Source: Reyranella sp. (GTDB lineage Bacteria; Pseudomonadota; Alphaproteobacteria; Reyranellales; Reyranellaceae). Taken from it: 32,255 nucleotides of DNA. Of the stretch, positions 1 through 7,792 are shown one piece after another. A program made the position numbers and the translations under genes. Each line of letters opens with the position of its first letter. The stretch's first letter is position 1. Location of the stretch: NCBI RefSeq assembly GCF_004296935.1, contig NZ_SCVH01000057.1:1-32255 (forward strand), written 5' to 3'. The notes below the pieces were generated by a model that did no database searches, was not told the DNA's origin, and saw only the letters and a list, made by a program, of their open reading frames with translations.

Positions 1-395
1 CCGCCGGCCAGGATCGTCTCCAGGATCTGCATCGTCGACAGGGACCGCAGTTCTTCGTGCATGCGGGCCAGATGGCCGCCCGCGATATGGCCGCTTTCGT
101 GCGCCAGCACGCCGATGAGCTGGTTCGGCCTCTCGGTGCGCATGATCAGGCCGGTATTGATGAATATCCGCTGGCCGCCGGCCACGAAGGCGTTGAGGGA
201 ATTGTCCTGGACGATCATGATCTCGACCGCATTGGGGTCGAGTCCGGCCGCCCTCCAGATCGGGATAACGAACGTCCGGATGGTGTTTTCGATCTCGGCG
301 TCGCGTATGAGATTGATCCGCTGGGCGTAGGCAGCATGAGCCGGCGCCAGCGCGAGCAGCGAGAGGCAGATGAGGATGATGATGCGTCTGAACAC
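1..395 (-). CDS. M48-family periplasmic metalloprotease, partial (3' part beyond window)
   Basis: The minus strand reads a signal peptide (FRRIIILICLSLLALAPAHA) followed by about 110 residues of an M48 zinc protease. The zinc-binding motif is HESGH (HExxH) in the context GVLAHESGHIAGGHLARMH, which is typical of the BepA/YfgC-like group that degrades or repairs misassembled outer-membrane proteins in the periplasm. The phrase VQDNSLNAFVAGGQRIFINTGL is also characteristic of the family. The gene runs off the left edge of the window, so the third zinc ligand and any TPR domain are not visible. I chose GTG at 395; an in-frame GTG at 404 is equally possible, and neither has a strong Shine-Dalgarno. 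The gene is divergent from the lipoprotein gene to its right and may share its promoter region. The family is sure, the exact start is not. Confidence 0.88.
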   Translation of the reverse strand, partial: MFRRIIILICLSLLALAPAHAAYAQRINLIRDAEIENTIRTFVIPIWRAAGLDPNAVEIMIVQDNSLNAFVAGGQRIFINTGLIMRTERPNQLIGVLAHESGHIAGGHLARMHEELRSLSTMQILETILAG

Positions 396-1773
396 GGGCG
401 GCACGGGTTGCAAGCAGGCTAGGAACACGCGGCGGCCACGTCAATTGCGCAGCTGGGCGCTGGTTGGTGTTCTTTTGCTGTCGGCTTGTGGCAGAAGTGA
501 GACGGAAGTGGCTTCAGAGCGAGCCGCGAACGCCGCCAACCCGGGCGGCAAGGCCGCCGGGCAGGGTGGCCTGCCAGCCATTTTTCGCGGGGCTTCCTTC
601 GCCGCAGTTGCGGCCGACGAGAGCCGGGCGGCGGAGGTCGGCCGCGAAGTCCTGTTGAATGGCGGCAATGCCGTCGACGCCGCGGTCGCCATGTATTTTG
701 CCCTCGCGGTCACCTTGCCGTCGGCGGGTGGGCTCGGAGCCTCGGGCGCCTGCGTCGTCCACAACAGCAAGACCATGGCGGCCGAATCGTTCGTCTTCGC
801 GCCCATCGCGGCCCCAGGCGCGGTCAACGGCGTGTCGTTCGCGATACCGACCGGCGTGCGCACCATGACGCTGATGCACGTCCGTCACGGCCAGGGCCGC
901 TGGGAGCAGTCGGTGTCGGCCGCCGAACGCATGGCACGGTTCGGCGTTCCGGTGTCGCGGGCCCTGGCGCGAGACCTCCGGGCCGGCGGTGCGCTCCTCG
1001 GGAGTGATCGCGAAGCCCAGCGAATCTTCGGCGGCGCATTGGCAGAGGGCAGCAACCTGGTGCAAGCCGAACTCGCCGGGACATTGGCCGTGATCCGCTC
1101 GCGCGGCGGCGTCGACTTCTTTCAGGGAACGTTCGCGCGCACCCTGTCCGACCAGATCTCGCAGATGGGCGGCCGCCTGCCCCTCGAAGCGCTGCGCAGC
1201 GCGGTGCCGCAGGCGGGACCGCCGGCCGGCGAAAACTACGGCACTTTCGGCCGCCAGCGTGTCTATGTGGCACCGCCACCGGCGGCAGGCGCCGCGGCCC
1301 TCGCAGGTTGGCGCGGACAGGCGCCGGGCGGCGGGACACCGGCCGATTCGGGGGGCTTCGCCGGCTTCGTGGCGGTCGACAGCAAGGCCAACGCCGCCGC
1401 CTGCAGCCTCTCCATGGGGCAGTTGTTCGGAGCGCGGATGGTCGTGCCGGGAACCGGCATCCTGCTTGGTGCGCCGACACCCGAGGCGGCGTCCGTCAGT
1501 CCGATCATCATCGCCTATCCCAGCAGTGGAGAATTCATCTTCGCCGGCGCCGGCGGCGGGGCAGCGACGGCAGCCCAGGCATCGGGCTTCGTGGCGCGTG
1601 CCGTGGTCGAGGCAGGACAGACCCTGGCCAGTGTGCTGAGCCAACGCCGCGGCCAGGGCGGCTTCGTCAACGCCGTCGCCTGTCCGAGCGGGCTGCGCGG
1701 CGGCGCGACCACATGCCAAGGCGCCATCGATCCGGCCGGCGCCGGGCTCGCGCTGCTCGCCATTCAACAGTAG
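370..1773 (+). CDS. Lipoprotein with degenerate gamma-glutamyltransferase (Ntn-hydrolase) fold
   Basis: The N-terminus has a lipoprotein signal, WALVGVLLLSAC, with the acylated Cys at residue 40. The body follows gamma-glutamyltransferase order: EVLLNGGNAVDAAVA (residues 93-107), an APGAVNGVSFA stretch, a FGVPVSRALARDL stretch (191-203), and a late PGTGILLGAP segment (360-369). In active enzymes the small subunit starts at a catalytic Thr in a TTHFSVVD-like motif. The equivalent here is SGGFAGFVAVD (327-337), with no Thr at the autocleavage site. The Arg of the FRE-AP motif is also replaced (FVFAPI, 141-146). At 467 aa it is shorter than the usual 530-580. I infer a non-catalytic or altered-function relative. 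ATG 370 has AGAGG upstream but overlaps the divergent protease gene start; TTG 445 would give a minimal signal peptide and no overlap. The next gene begins 10 bp after the stop. Confidence 0.8.
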   Translation: MRMMMRLNTGGTGCKQARNTRRPRQLRSWALVGVLLLSACGRSETEVASERAANAANPGGKAAGQGGLPAIFRGASFAAVAADESRAAEVGREVLLNGGNAVDAAVAMYFALAVTLPSAGGLGASGACVVHNSKTMAAESFVFAPIAAPGAVNGVSFAIPTGVRTMTLMHVRHGQGRWEQSVSAAERMARFGVPVSRALARDLRAGGALLGSDREAQRIFGGALAEGSNLVQAELAGTLAVIRSRGGVDFFQGTFARTLSDQISQMGGRLPLEALRSAVPQAGPPAGENYGTFGRQRVYVAPPPAAGAAALAGWRGQAPGGGTPADSGGFAGFVAVDSKANAAACSLSMGQLFGARMVVPGTGILLGAPTPEAASVSPIIIAYPSSGEFIFAGAGGGAATAAQASGFVARAVVEAGQTLASVLSQRRGQGGFVNAVACPSGLRGGATTCQGAIDPAGAGLALLAIQQ

Positions 1774-1783
1774 AGCGGACGTC

Positions 1784-2935
1784 ATGTCGGGAAAGCTGTC
1801 GCGCCGCTCCGGCGCGGTCGATCCGTTCATCGTGATGGATGTCATGGCGGCGGCGGCTGAGAAGGAAGCCGCCGGCGAGACGGTCGTCCATCTCGAAGTA
1901 GGGCAGCCCAGCACGCCGGCACCCAAGGGCGCATTGATGGCCGCCCGCGCGGCGCTGGACTCGGATCGCATCGGCTACGTCGCGGCACTGGGGATACCGG
2001 CTCTGCGCGAGCGCATCGCGCGCCACTATCGCGAGGTCTACGGCGCCGAAGTGCCGGCCGATCGCGTGATCGTGACGACCGGCTCGTCGGGTGGATTTCC
2101 CCTGGTATTCCTGGCGAGTTTCGATCCCGGTGATCGGGTGGCGCTGGCGGCACCGGGCTATCCCGCCTACCGCAATATCCTGTCGGCGCTCAATCTCGAA
2201 GCCGTCGACTTGCCGACCTCGGCGGCCGATCGCTTCCAGCCGACCGTCGCGGCGCTGGAGAAGGCGGGCCGGATCGATGGGCTGATCCTGGCCAGTCCGT
2301 CCAATCCAACGGGCACGATGGTCAATCGTGCCGAACTGAAGACATTGGCGGACTGGTGCAACCGCAACGGCGTGCGGCTGATCTCCGACGAGATCTATCA
2401 CGGCATCGTCTACGAAGGTGAAACGCACTCGGCGGTCGAGGTGTCGGACAGCGCGATCGTGGTCAATAGTTTCTCGAAGTACTTCTCGATGACCGGGTGG
2501 CGGGTCGGTTGGCTTGTCGTGCCGTCCGATCTGGTCCGTCCGATCGAACGGCTGACGCAGAACTTCTTCATCTCGGTGCCGACGCTGTCACAGCACGCCG
2601 CTCTTGCCGCCTTCGAGTGCCGTGACGAACTCGACGGCCATGTCCGACGCTATCGCACCAACCGCGATCTGCTGATGGCGGGATTGCCGCAGGCGGGCTT
2701 CGATCGGCTGACCCCGGCGCAAGGTGCCTTCTATATCTATGCCGATATCTCCCACCTCACCAACGACAGCCGCGAATTCTGCAGCCGCATGTTGCGCGAG
2801 GCCGGGGTGGCGACGACGCCCGGCATCGACTTCGACCGCGCACGGGGGGCCGGCACGCTGCGCATATCGTTCGCCGGGTCGACCGCGGAAATGGATGAGG
2901 CCGTGCGTCGGCTCAAGGCATGGAGACGGGTATGA
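1784..2935 (+). CDS. PLP-dependent class I/II aminotransferase
   Basis: This 383-aa protein has all the landmarks of fold-type I aminotransferases: SPSNPTG (residues 171-177, Asn174 contacts the PLP ring), SDEIYH (201-206, Asp202 and Tyr205), and SFSKYFSMTGWRVGW with the Schiff-base Lys232 and phosphate-binding Arg240. The C-terminal TLRISFAGS carries the Arg that binds the substrate carboxylate. It is cytosolic and should transfer an amino group between an amino acid and a 2-oxo acid. The exact substrate cannot be told, as aspartate, alanine and aromatic enzymes of this size look alike. It starts 10 bp after the GGT-like lipoprotein gene, and its stop overlaps the next start (ATGA at 2932-2935), so the three genes are probably co-transcribed. 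Confidence 0.93.
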   Translation: MSGKLSRRSGAVDPFIVMDVMAAAAEKEAAGETVVHLEVGQPSTPAPKGALMAARAALDSDRIGYVAALGIPALRERIARHYREVYGAEVPADRVIVTTGSSGGFPLVFLASFDPGDRVALAAPGYPAYRNILSALNLEAVDLPTSAADRFQPTVAALEKAGRIDGLILASPSNPTGTMVNRAELKTLADWCNRNGVRLISDEIYHGIVYEGETHSAVEVSDSAIVVNSFSKYFSMTGWRVGWLVVPSDLVRPIERLTQNFFISVPTLSQHAALAAFECRDELDGHVRRYRTNRDLLMAGLPQAGFDRLTPAQGAFYIYADISHLTNDSREFCSRMLREAGVATTPGIDFDRARGAGTLRISFAGSTAEMDEAVRRLKAWRRV

Positions 2936-3924
2936 AAAGGTTGCTGGCAGCGACCGCGCTTCTCGTCCTGATGGCGGCGATGCCCGCGGTGGCGCAGGGC
3001 GGGCCGAGCTTCGACTGTGCCAAGGCCTCGAACGCCGTCGAGCGGTCAATCTGCAAGATCCCTGAACTCGCCAAGGACGACCGCGAGATGACCTCGGCCT
3101 ATGCAGCGCTGGCGGCCAAGCTCGGCGGCCCGGCGAAGGATCACCTGGCCAAGGACCAGGTGCGCTGGATCGGCAATCGCAACCGCGCCTGTGCCGCTGA
3201 TGTCGACGCGATCGCCGACTGCCTCAAGGCGCGTTACGCCACGCGCATCGCGAACCTCAAGGTGATCGCTGACGGCGTCTATCCGTTCGTCAGCGAACAC
3301 CCCATCTACAAGGTCGGGAAAGTCGGCAAGATCAGCTACTCCATAGATGCGCGCTATCCCCAGTTCGACGGTACGACCGCCGATTTCGCCGCCGTCAACC
3401 GGACCTTCGCCGACGATGCGAAGAAGAGCGACGAAGAGGGCACACCGAAGCCCGACTCGGGCGTGGACCGCGAGCAGGCATGGTCCTACGAGCAGTCCTT
3501 CGCGCTGTACCGGCCGAGCGGCAACGCCATCACGGTGGCGCTGGATTTCTACGGCTTCAGCGGTGGTGCGCACGGCTTTGGCGGCACGGTGTGCATGCTG
3601 GTTGATCTGCGGACGGGCAAGTCGGTCGAGCCGGATGGCGTGTTCGCGCCGGGCGATGCGTGGCTGAAGCAGATGGTCGGGATCGTGACGGCAGATCTCA
3701 AGAAGCAGTTCGTCAAGAATCCTGGTTTCGACGATGCGCTCGAACCCGCCAGCCTGGCCAAGATGCTGCGCGATCCCAGCCACTACCGCTGGCGCGTCGA
3801 CCGGCTCGAGCTGATCTTCAACGCCTACGATGTCGGACCTTACTCGGCAGGGGCGTACGAGGTCGTGATTCCCTACAGCCGCTTGCGACCGCTCTTCCGG
3901 TCCGACGGGCCGCTTGCCCGTTAG
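2932..3924 (+). CDS. Secreted DUF1311 (LprI-like) protein with C-terminal DUF3298/RsiV-like domain
   Basis: A signal peptide (MKRLLAATALLVLMAAMPAVAQ) is followed by a DUF1311/LprI-like domain with the usual paired cysteines and Trp-Arg-Asn pattern: FDCAKASNAVERSICKIPEL, then WIGNRNRAC and IADCLKARYATRI. LprI-type domains are known as lysozyme inhibitors in some bacteria. The second half (YSIDARYPQFDG through FYGFSGGAHGFGG to VIPYSRLRPLF) matches the DUF3298/RsiV-like fold, which is also linked to lysozyme sensing. A role in the periplasm or envelope against lysozyme is an inference from these domains. I chose ATG 2932 over 2920 because GGAG lies 6 bases upstream and the start forms an ATGA overlap with the aminotransferase stop, a sign of translational coupling. 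The length is 330 aa. Its stop overlaps the stop of the convergent gene by 3 bases. Confidence 0.85.
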   Translation: MKRLLAATALLVLMAAMPAVAQGGPSFDCAKASNAVERSICKIPELAKDDREMTSAYAALAAKLGGPAKDHLAKDQVRWIGNRNRACAADVDAIADCLKARYATRIANLKVIADGVYPFVSEHPIYKVGKVGKISYSIDARYPQFDGTTADFAAVNRTFADDAKKSDEEGTPKPDSGVDREQAWSYEQSFALYRPSGNAITVALDFYGFSGGAHGFGGTVCMLVDLRTGKSVEPDGVFAPGDAWLKQMVGIVTADLKKQFVKNPGFDDALEPASLAKMLRDPSHYRWRVDRLELIFNAYDVGPYSAGAYEVVIPYSRLRPLFRSDGPLAR

Positions 3925-4397
3925 TGCAGCTTGCGCCGGTCGCGTGCCGGCACCGAAGCTGGCGTCGCCGTCGGCTGCCGGGTCTCGACCGAGGGCACCG
4001 GGCCGGAATGATGGCCGATGATGTGCCAACCGTCGCTCAGTCGGGTGAAGGTATTGGTCGCCATGAGTTGGACGCTCGGCAGCAGCTCGCGGCAGACCAC
4101 GATGGCGAGGCCGGGGCGCCCCACCACCCATTCCTCGGCGCAGCGCACGCGCGGTGCTTCTGGGTGGCGCATGATGGCCCGCCAGCTCGCCATGATCTCG
4201 GACCGTTCGTGAAGGGCTGCCTGGCCGGGGTGAAGGCAGACCAGCGATCCGGTCGGCGACCAGAGCAGGTCCATTGCGGCGGCGTCGCGGTCGTTGAAGG
4301 CACGATAAAACGCACGGTTGGCCGCCAGCACGGCCTCGCGTTCCTCGTCGTCGAATTCCGCCAGAAGGGGCGGCGGGCGTGGCGGGCGGCGCGGCAT
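3921..4397 (-). CDS. SnoaL-like (NTF2 fold) protein
   Basis: This 158-aa cytosolic protein has an NTF2-like/SnoaL_3 pattern: an N-terminal helix with AANRAFYRAFNDRDAAAMDLLW, a core strand LVCLHPGQAALHERSEIMASW, and a C-terminal NTFTRLSDGWHIIGHHSGPV. The same layout occurs in many small stress-associated or cyclase-like proteins and in DUF4440 relatives, so no reaction can be assigned. The N-terminus is proline and arginine rich (MPRRPPRPPPLL) and might be over-called. The gene is convergent with the DUF1311 gene, and the two stop codons overlap (bases 3921-3924, TTAG). It diverges from the acyl-CoA dehydrogenase operon across 77 bp that must hold both promoters. Confidence 0.82.
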   Translation of the reverse strand: MPRRPPRPPPLLAEFDDEEREAVLAANRAFYRAFNDRDAAAMDLLWSPTGSLVCLHPGQAALHERSEIMASWRAIMRHPEAPRVRCAEEWVVGRPGLAIVVCRELLPSVQLMATNTFTRLSDGWHIIGHHSGPVPSVETRQPTATPASVPARDRRKLH

Positions 4398-4474
4398 TCG
4401 ACCCTCGAAACTCCCTGGTTGCGCGGCCTAGGATAAGCCGACACAGAAGAGGTATCCAACTGCAGAGAACGACG

Positions 4475-5632
4475 ATGTCCATTCCCAAGCTCGAATTTCC
4501 GCCGTTCCACCTGCCGCCCGAAGCCGAGGCACTGCGCAGCGAGGTGCGCCAGTTCCTGAAAGAGACGCTGCCGGGCATCAAGAGCGAGGACCGGTTCTCG
4601 AGCTGGAACACGCGCTCTTCCGACTTCAGCAAGGCGCTGGGCAAGCGTGGCTGGATCGGCATCACCTGGCCCAAGCAGTATGGCGGCAGCGAGCGCTCGT
4701 TCCTCGACCGCTATGTCGTCACTGAGGAATTGCTGGGTAACGGCGCGCCCGCCGGCGCGCATTGGGTGGCGGACCGTCAGTCCGGACCGCTCCTGCTGCG
4801 GTTCGGCAGCGAAGAGCAGCGCCAGGCGATCCTGCCGCGCATCACTGCCGGCGAATGCTATTTCTCGATCGGTATGAGCGAGCCTGATTCCGGATCCGAC
4901 CTTGCCTCGGTCCGCACCCGCGCCGAGCCGGTGCCGGGCGGCTTCCGGGTGAACGGCACCAAGGTCTGGACCTCGGGCGCGCATCACAATCACTATTGCA
5001 TCACGCTGGTGCGCACCTCGGGCCAGCATGGCGACCGCCACAAGGGCCTGAGCCAGCTTCTCGTCGATCTCAAGACGCCGGGCATCACCATCCGGCCGAT
5101 CATCAACCTTGCCGGCCGGCACGACTGGAACGAGGTGACGTTCAGCGACTGCTTCATCCCCGAGGAGTGCCTGATCGGCAACGAGGGCGACGGCTGGCTG
5201 CAGGTGACCAGCGAGCTCGCCTTCGAGCGTAGTGGTCCCGAGCGCTTCATGCAGAATTTCCATGTGCTGCGCGAACTGGTGCGCGTGCTCGGCCGACAGC
5301 CGGCCCGGCGGGCAGGGGCCACTCTCGGCCGCATCGTCGCCAGGCTGTGGACGCTGCGCCAGATGTCGGTCGCAGTGGCCGGCATGATGCAGGGCGGCAA
5401 GTCGCCCGCCATCGAGGCGGCGCTGGTGAAGGATCTCGGCACGATCTACCAGCAGGACCTGCCGGAGATCGCCCGCGTCCTCGCGGAGTCCGACGCCACT
5501 ACCGAGGACGACATGGCCGATTTCCTCGACGTCGCCCAGTACGCCACCATGATGGCGCCCTCCTATACGATCCAGGGCGGCACCACCCAGGTCCTGCGCG
5601 GCATCGTCGCCCGCGGCCTCGGCCTGCGTTGA
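4475..5632 (+). CDS. Acyl-CoA dehydrogenase, large subunit-like (385 aa)
   Basis: This is a FAD-dependent acyl-CoA dehydrogenase that would introduce a 2,3 double bond into an acyl-CoA and pass electrons to ETF. Visible landmarks are GMSEPDSGSDLASVRTRA (the FAD and substrate-binding loop), VNGTKVWTSGAHH, and the C-terminal IQGGTTQVLRGIVARGLGLR. That C-terminus belongs to the CaiA/FadE-like branch, in which the MCAD-type catalytic Glu position is not kept. I chose ATG 4475 (MSIPKLEFPPFHLPP) because the upstream reading frame overlaps the divergent promoter region and does not look like protein. The next gene starts 11 bp after the stop and encodes a second, shorter dehydrogenase. Such pairs often form alpha2-beta2 enzymes in steroid or branched-acid breakdown; applying that here is an inference. 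Confidence 0.93.
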   Translation: MSIPKLEFPPFHLPPEAEALRSEVRQFLKETLPGIKSEDRFSSWNTRSSDFSKALGKRGWIGITWPKQYGGSERSFLDRYVVTEELLGNGAPAGAHWVADRQSGPLLLRFGSEEQRQAILPRITAGECYFSIGMSEPDSGSDLASVRTRAEPVPGGFRVNGTKVWTSGAHHNHYCITLVRTSGQHGDRHKGLSQLLVDLKTPGITIRPIINLAGRHDWNEVTFSDCFIPEECLIGNEGDGWLQVTSELAFERSGPERFMQNFHVLRELVRVLGRQPARRAGATLGRIVARLWTLRQMSVAVAGMMQGGKSPAIEAALVKDLGTIYQQDLPEIARVLAESDATTEDDMADFLDVAQYATMMAPSYTIQGGTTQVLRGIVARGLGLR

Positions 5633-5643
5633 GGAGACCGACC

Positions 5644-6699
5644 ATGGATCACGATACCCGTGAGATGCTGCTCGACACCGCCGGCCGATTCTTCGCCGAG
5701 CGTTGCGGCAAGGACATCGTGAACGGCGTCGAGAAGGGCGTATGGCCCATCGACTTCTGGAAGGAAATCGAGGAGATGGGCCTCCCGCTCACCGCCGTGC
5801 CCGAAGACAAGGGCGGCGTCGGCGGTACCCTGGCCGATCTGATGGCCGTGCTGAGGCTGGCTGGTGAGAACGCAGTGCCGGTACCGCTCGCCGAGACCGC
5901 GCTCGCCAACCTGCTGATGGCCGCCGCCGGCGGCACGCCAGCGCCCGGCCCCGCCACGATCGTGTTGGGCAACCTCACGTTTGACAACGGCCGGCTCACC
6001 GGCAAGGTCGATCGCGTGCCGTTCGCAAGTGTCGCCGGCCGCTTCGTCGCGGCCGCCAAATCCGGCGGCAAGCCCGTCGTGGTCGTGGTCGCCAAGGCCA
6101 ACGCCACGGTGACGGTGACGCCCAGTCACGCCGGCGAGCCCTACGGCACGGTGGCCTTCGACAAGGCTGCTTGCGAGTTCTCCGGCGCCTCGGCGGTGAG
6201 TGCCGAACGGGCGCTCGAGCTCGCGGCGCTGGCGCGCGCCATGCAGATGGCAGGTGCCGCCGACAAGGTGCTGGCCACCACCGTTGAATATTCCAAGCAG
6301 CGCGTGCAGTTCGGTCGCTCGATCTCGACCTTTCAGGCGATCCAGCACATGCTGGCCGAGCTCGCAAGCTGCGTCGCCGCCACCATCGCCTCCGCCGAAG
6401 CGGCCTCGCGCGACGCCGACGAGGGTGGACTTGCGGATGGCGGCAGCTTCTCGATCGCCGCCGCCAAGACTCAGGCCTCAGATTTCGCCCAGCGCATCTG
6501 TGCCATCTCGCACCAGTCGATGGGCGCGATGGGGTTCACCCACGAGCACATCCTGCATCACTACACGCGCCGGCTCTGGGTGTGGCGCCGCGATTTCGGC
6601 AGCGAGAGCTTCTGGGGCGAGAAGATCGGCGCCGCCGTCGCCAAGGCCGGCCCGCAAGCGTTGTGGCCATCGCTGACGTCGAGCAAGTACGCGGCCTAG
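5644..6699 (+). CDS. Acyl-CoA dehydrogenase, partner subunit-like (351 aa)
   Basis: This second acyl-CoA dehydrogenase keeps the C-terminal family signature (YSKQRVQFGRSISTFQAIQH and SHQSMGAMGFTHEHILHHYT) but has a weak middle domain, with no clear SEP-GSD FAD loop. Short, degenerate partners like this sit next to a normal subunit in heteromeric dehydrogenases such as the mycobacterial FadE28-FadE29 type. The start is ATG 5644, with the Shine-Dalgarno GGAGA at 5633-5637 overlapping the end of the previous gene. The open frame extends upstream to 5347, but that part is a shadow of the first subunit. The stop TAG lies in a CTAG that is the target site of an IS481-family insertion, so the coding sequence is intact, though anything transcribed downstream has been cut off by 1 kb of IS. 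Confidence 0.9.
   Translation: MDHDTREMLLDTAGRFFAERCGKDIVNGVEKGVWPIDFWKEIEEMGLPLTAVPEDKGGVGGTLADLMAVLRLAGENAVPVPLAETALANLLMAAAGGTPAPGPATIVLGNLTFDNGRLTGKVDRVPFASVAGRFVAAAKSGGKPVVVVVAKANATVTVTPSHAGEPYGTVAFDKAACEFSGASAVSAERALELAALARAMQMAGAADKVLATTVEYSKQRVQFGRSISTFQAIQHMLAELASCVAATIASAEAASRDADEGGLADGGSFSIAAAKTQASDFAQRICAISHQSMGAMGFTHEHILHHYTRRLWVWRRDFGSESFWGEKIGAAVAKAGPQALWPSLTSSKYAA
6696..6699. repeat. Left CTAG target-site duplication of the IS
   Basis: CTAG here pairs with an identical CTAG at 7719-7722. It holds the TAG stop of the acyl-CoA dehydrogenase on the plus strand (6697-6699) and, being palindromic, also the TAG stop of the transposase on the minus strand (6698-6696). Confidence 0.8.
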
Positions 6700-7661
6700 G
6701 TGTTTAGTCCCGGCATTTGATGGGCTGGATCGAGAGAGAATCGATCAGGCTCTTTGGACCAGGTCTTACAGATGTACTCGTAGGGGGTGAGGCCCAAGAG
6801 GGTCTTGAGCCGACGGGCGAAGTTGTAGGCCATGACGAAGTCGACGAGATGGCGGCGCAACTGCTCGTGGGTCTCGTAGTAGTAGCGCTGCACAGTCGCT
6901 TCCTTAAGTGTCCGGTTCACTCTTTCAACCTGGCCGTTGGTCCAGGGATGGTTCGGCTTGGTGAGCCGATGCTCGATGCTGTGCTGTCGGCAAGCGCGAT
7001 CGAACGGATGACCGCGCCACATTGCAGTAGGCTTTGAGCGGTTCTTTTGCAGGTCAGCGAACTGGATGCCGTTGTCGGTAAGCACGGTATGAATCTTGTA
7101 GGGAACAGCTTTGATCAACGCCCGCAGGAAGTCCGAGGCCACGCGCATGGCGGCTTTCTCGTGCAGCTCGACGAAGGCGAACTTGGAGGTCCGGTCGATG
7201 GCCACGAACAGATAGAGCCTTCCTTGCTGGGGGCGGACCTCGGCAATATCGATGTGGAAGTAGCCGATCGGATAGGTCTTGAACTTGCGCTTGTCCGGCT
7301 TGTTGCCCTCGACCTCCGGCAGACGGGAGATGCCGTGACGCTGTAGGCAGCGATGCAGCGACGACCGCGTCAGATGCGGCAGCGTTGCCTGCAGGGCATA
7401 AAGGCAGTCGTCGAACGGCAAGAGCGTGTGGCGTCGGAAGGCGACGACGATTGCCTCGTCCTCGATCGACAGCATCGTAGATTTGGGCTCTTTCGGACCG
7501 GTTGGAAGATCGGCAACCGAAGACCGCTTCCTCCACTTGGCTACGGTCTTCTGGTTGATCCCGTAGTGGTCGGCCAGAGCTCTCAGGCTCATTTGACTAT
7601 GTTGTATCGCTCGACGGACTGCCTCTGTCGTCGTGGCGCAGCCATAAAGAACCTGGCCCAT
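6696..7661 (-). CDS. IS481-family DDE transposase
   Basis: This 321-aa transposase catalyses cut or copy-and-paste movement of its element. An N-terminal helix-turn-helix (RRAIQHSQMSLRALADHYGI, then NQKTVAKWRKR) is followed by an RNase H-like catalytic core. The core carries FHIDIAEVR (Asp138), VLTDNGIQF (Asp196) and HPWTNGQVERVN (Glu246), numbered from the start chosen here. I chose ATG 7661 over 7676 because GGAGGG sits 7 bases upstream of it. The last codons read through the terminal inverted repeat, and the stop TAG (6698-6696 on the minus strand) lies in the target CTAG and not in the element itself. The gene shows no frameshift or internal stop, so the element may still be active. Confidence 0.93.
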   Translation of the reverse strand: MGQVLYGCATTTEAVRRAIQHSQMSLRALADHYGINQKTVAKWRKRSSVADLPTGPKEPKSTMLSIEDEAIVVAFRRHTLLPFDDCLYALQATLPHLTRSSLHRCLQRHGISRLPEVEGNKPDKRKFKTYPIGYFHIDIAEVRPQQGRLYLFVAIDRTSKFAFVELHEKAAMRVASDFLRALIKAVPYKIHTVLTDNGIQFADLQKNRSKPTAMWRGHPFDRACRQHSIEHRLTKPNHPWTNGQVERVNRTLKEATVQRYYYETHEQLRRHLVDFVMAYNFARRLKTLLGLTPYEYICKTWSKEPDRFSLDPAHQMPGLNT

Positions 7662-7718
7662 AGTGCATCCCTCCATGTCGAGGAAAACAATGCACCATCA
7701 AAGCCTGGGATCAAACAC
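6700..7718. mobile_element. IS481-family insertion sequence, apparently complete
   Basis: A 1,019-bp element is bounded by imperfect inverted repeats at 6700-6723 and 7695-7718. They agree at 19 of 24 positions by hand alignment, both beginning GTGTTT and ending TTTGATGG when read inward. CTAG flanks both sides (6696-6699 and 7719-7722) and is read as the target duplication. IS481 of Bordetella is known to insert at NCTAGN, which fits. One transposase gene occupies the minus strand. The element lies directly behind the acyl-CoA dehydrogenase operon. A partial second copy lies about 1.06 kb to the right in the same orientation. The element name was not determined. Confidence 0.9.
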
Positions 7719-7722
7719 CTAG
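7719..7722. repeat. Right CTAG target-site duplication of the IS
   Basis: This is the second copy of the CTAG target, immediately outside the right inverted repeat. The next 70 bp, up to the hydrolase gene, contain nothing I recognise. Confidence 0.8.
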
Positions 7723-7792
7723 GCCAACACTTTCTGTCCCAGTCCTCGATGACGGATCAGCGGCCAGTTCGCCGATACATTAGAATAACGGG

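Noticed and set aside
514-1971. 485-codon minus-strand open frame over the GGT-like gene
   Set aside because: The plus strand has a lipoprotein signal and GGT motifs; the minus frame gives only Arg/Ala-rich, motif-free sequence.
3046-4674. 542-codon minus-strand frame
   Set aside because: It covers three genes with clear motifs in other frames and shows no domain of its own.
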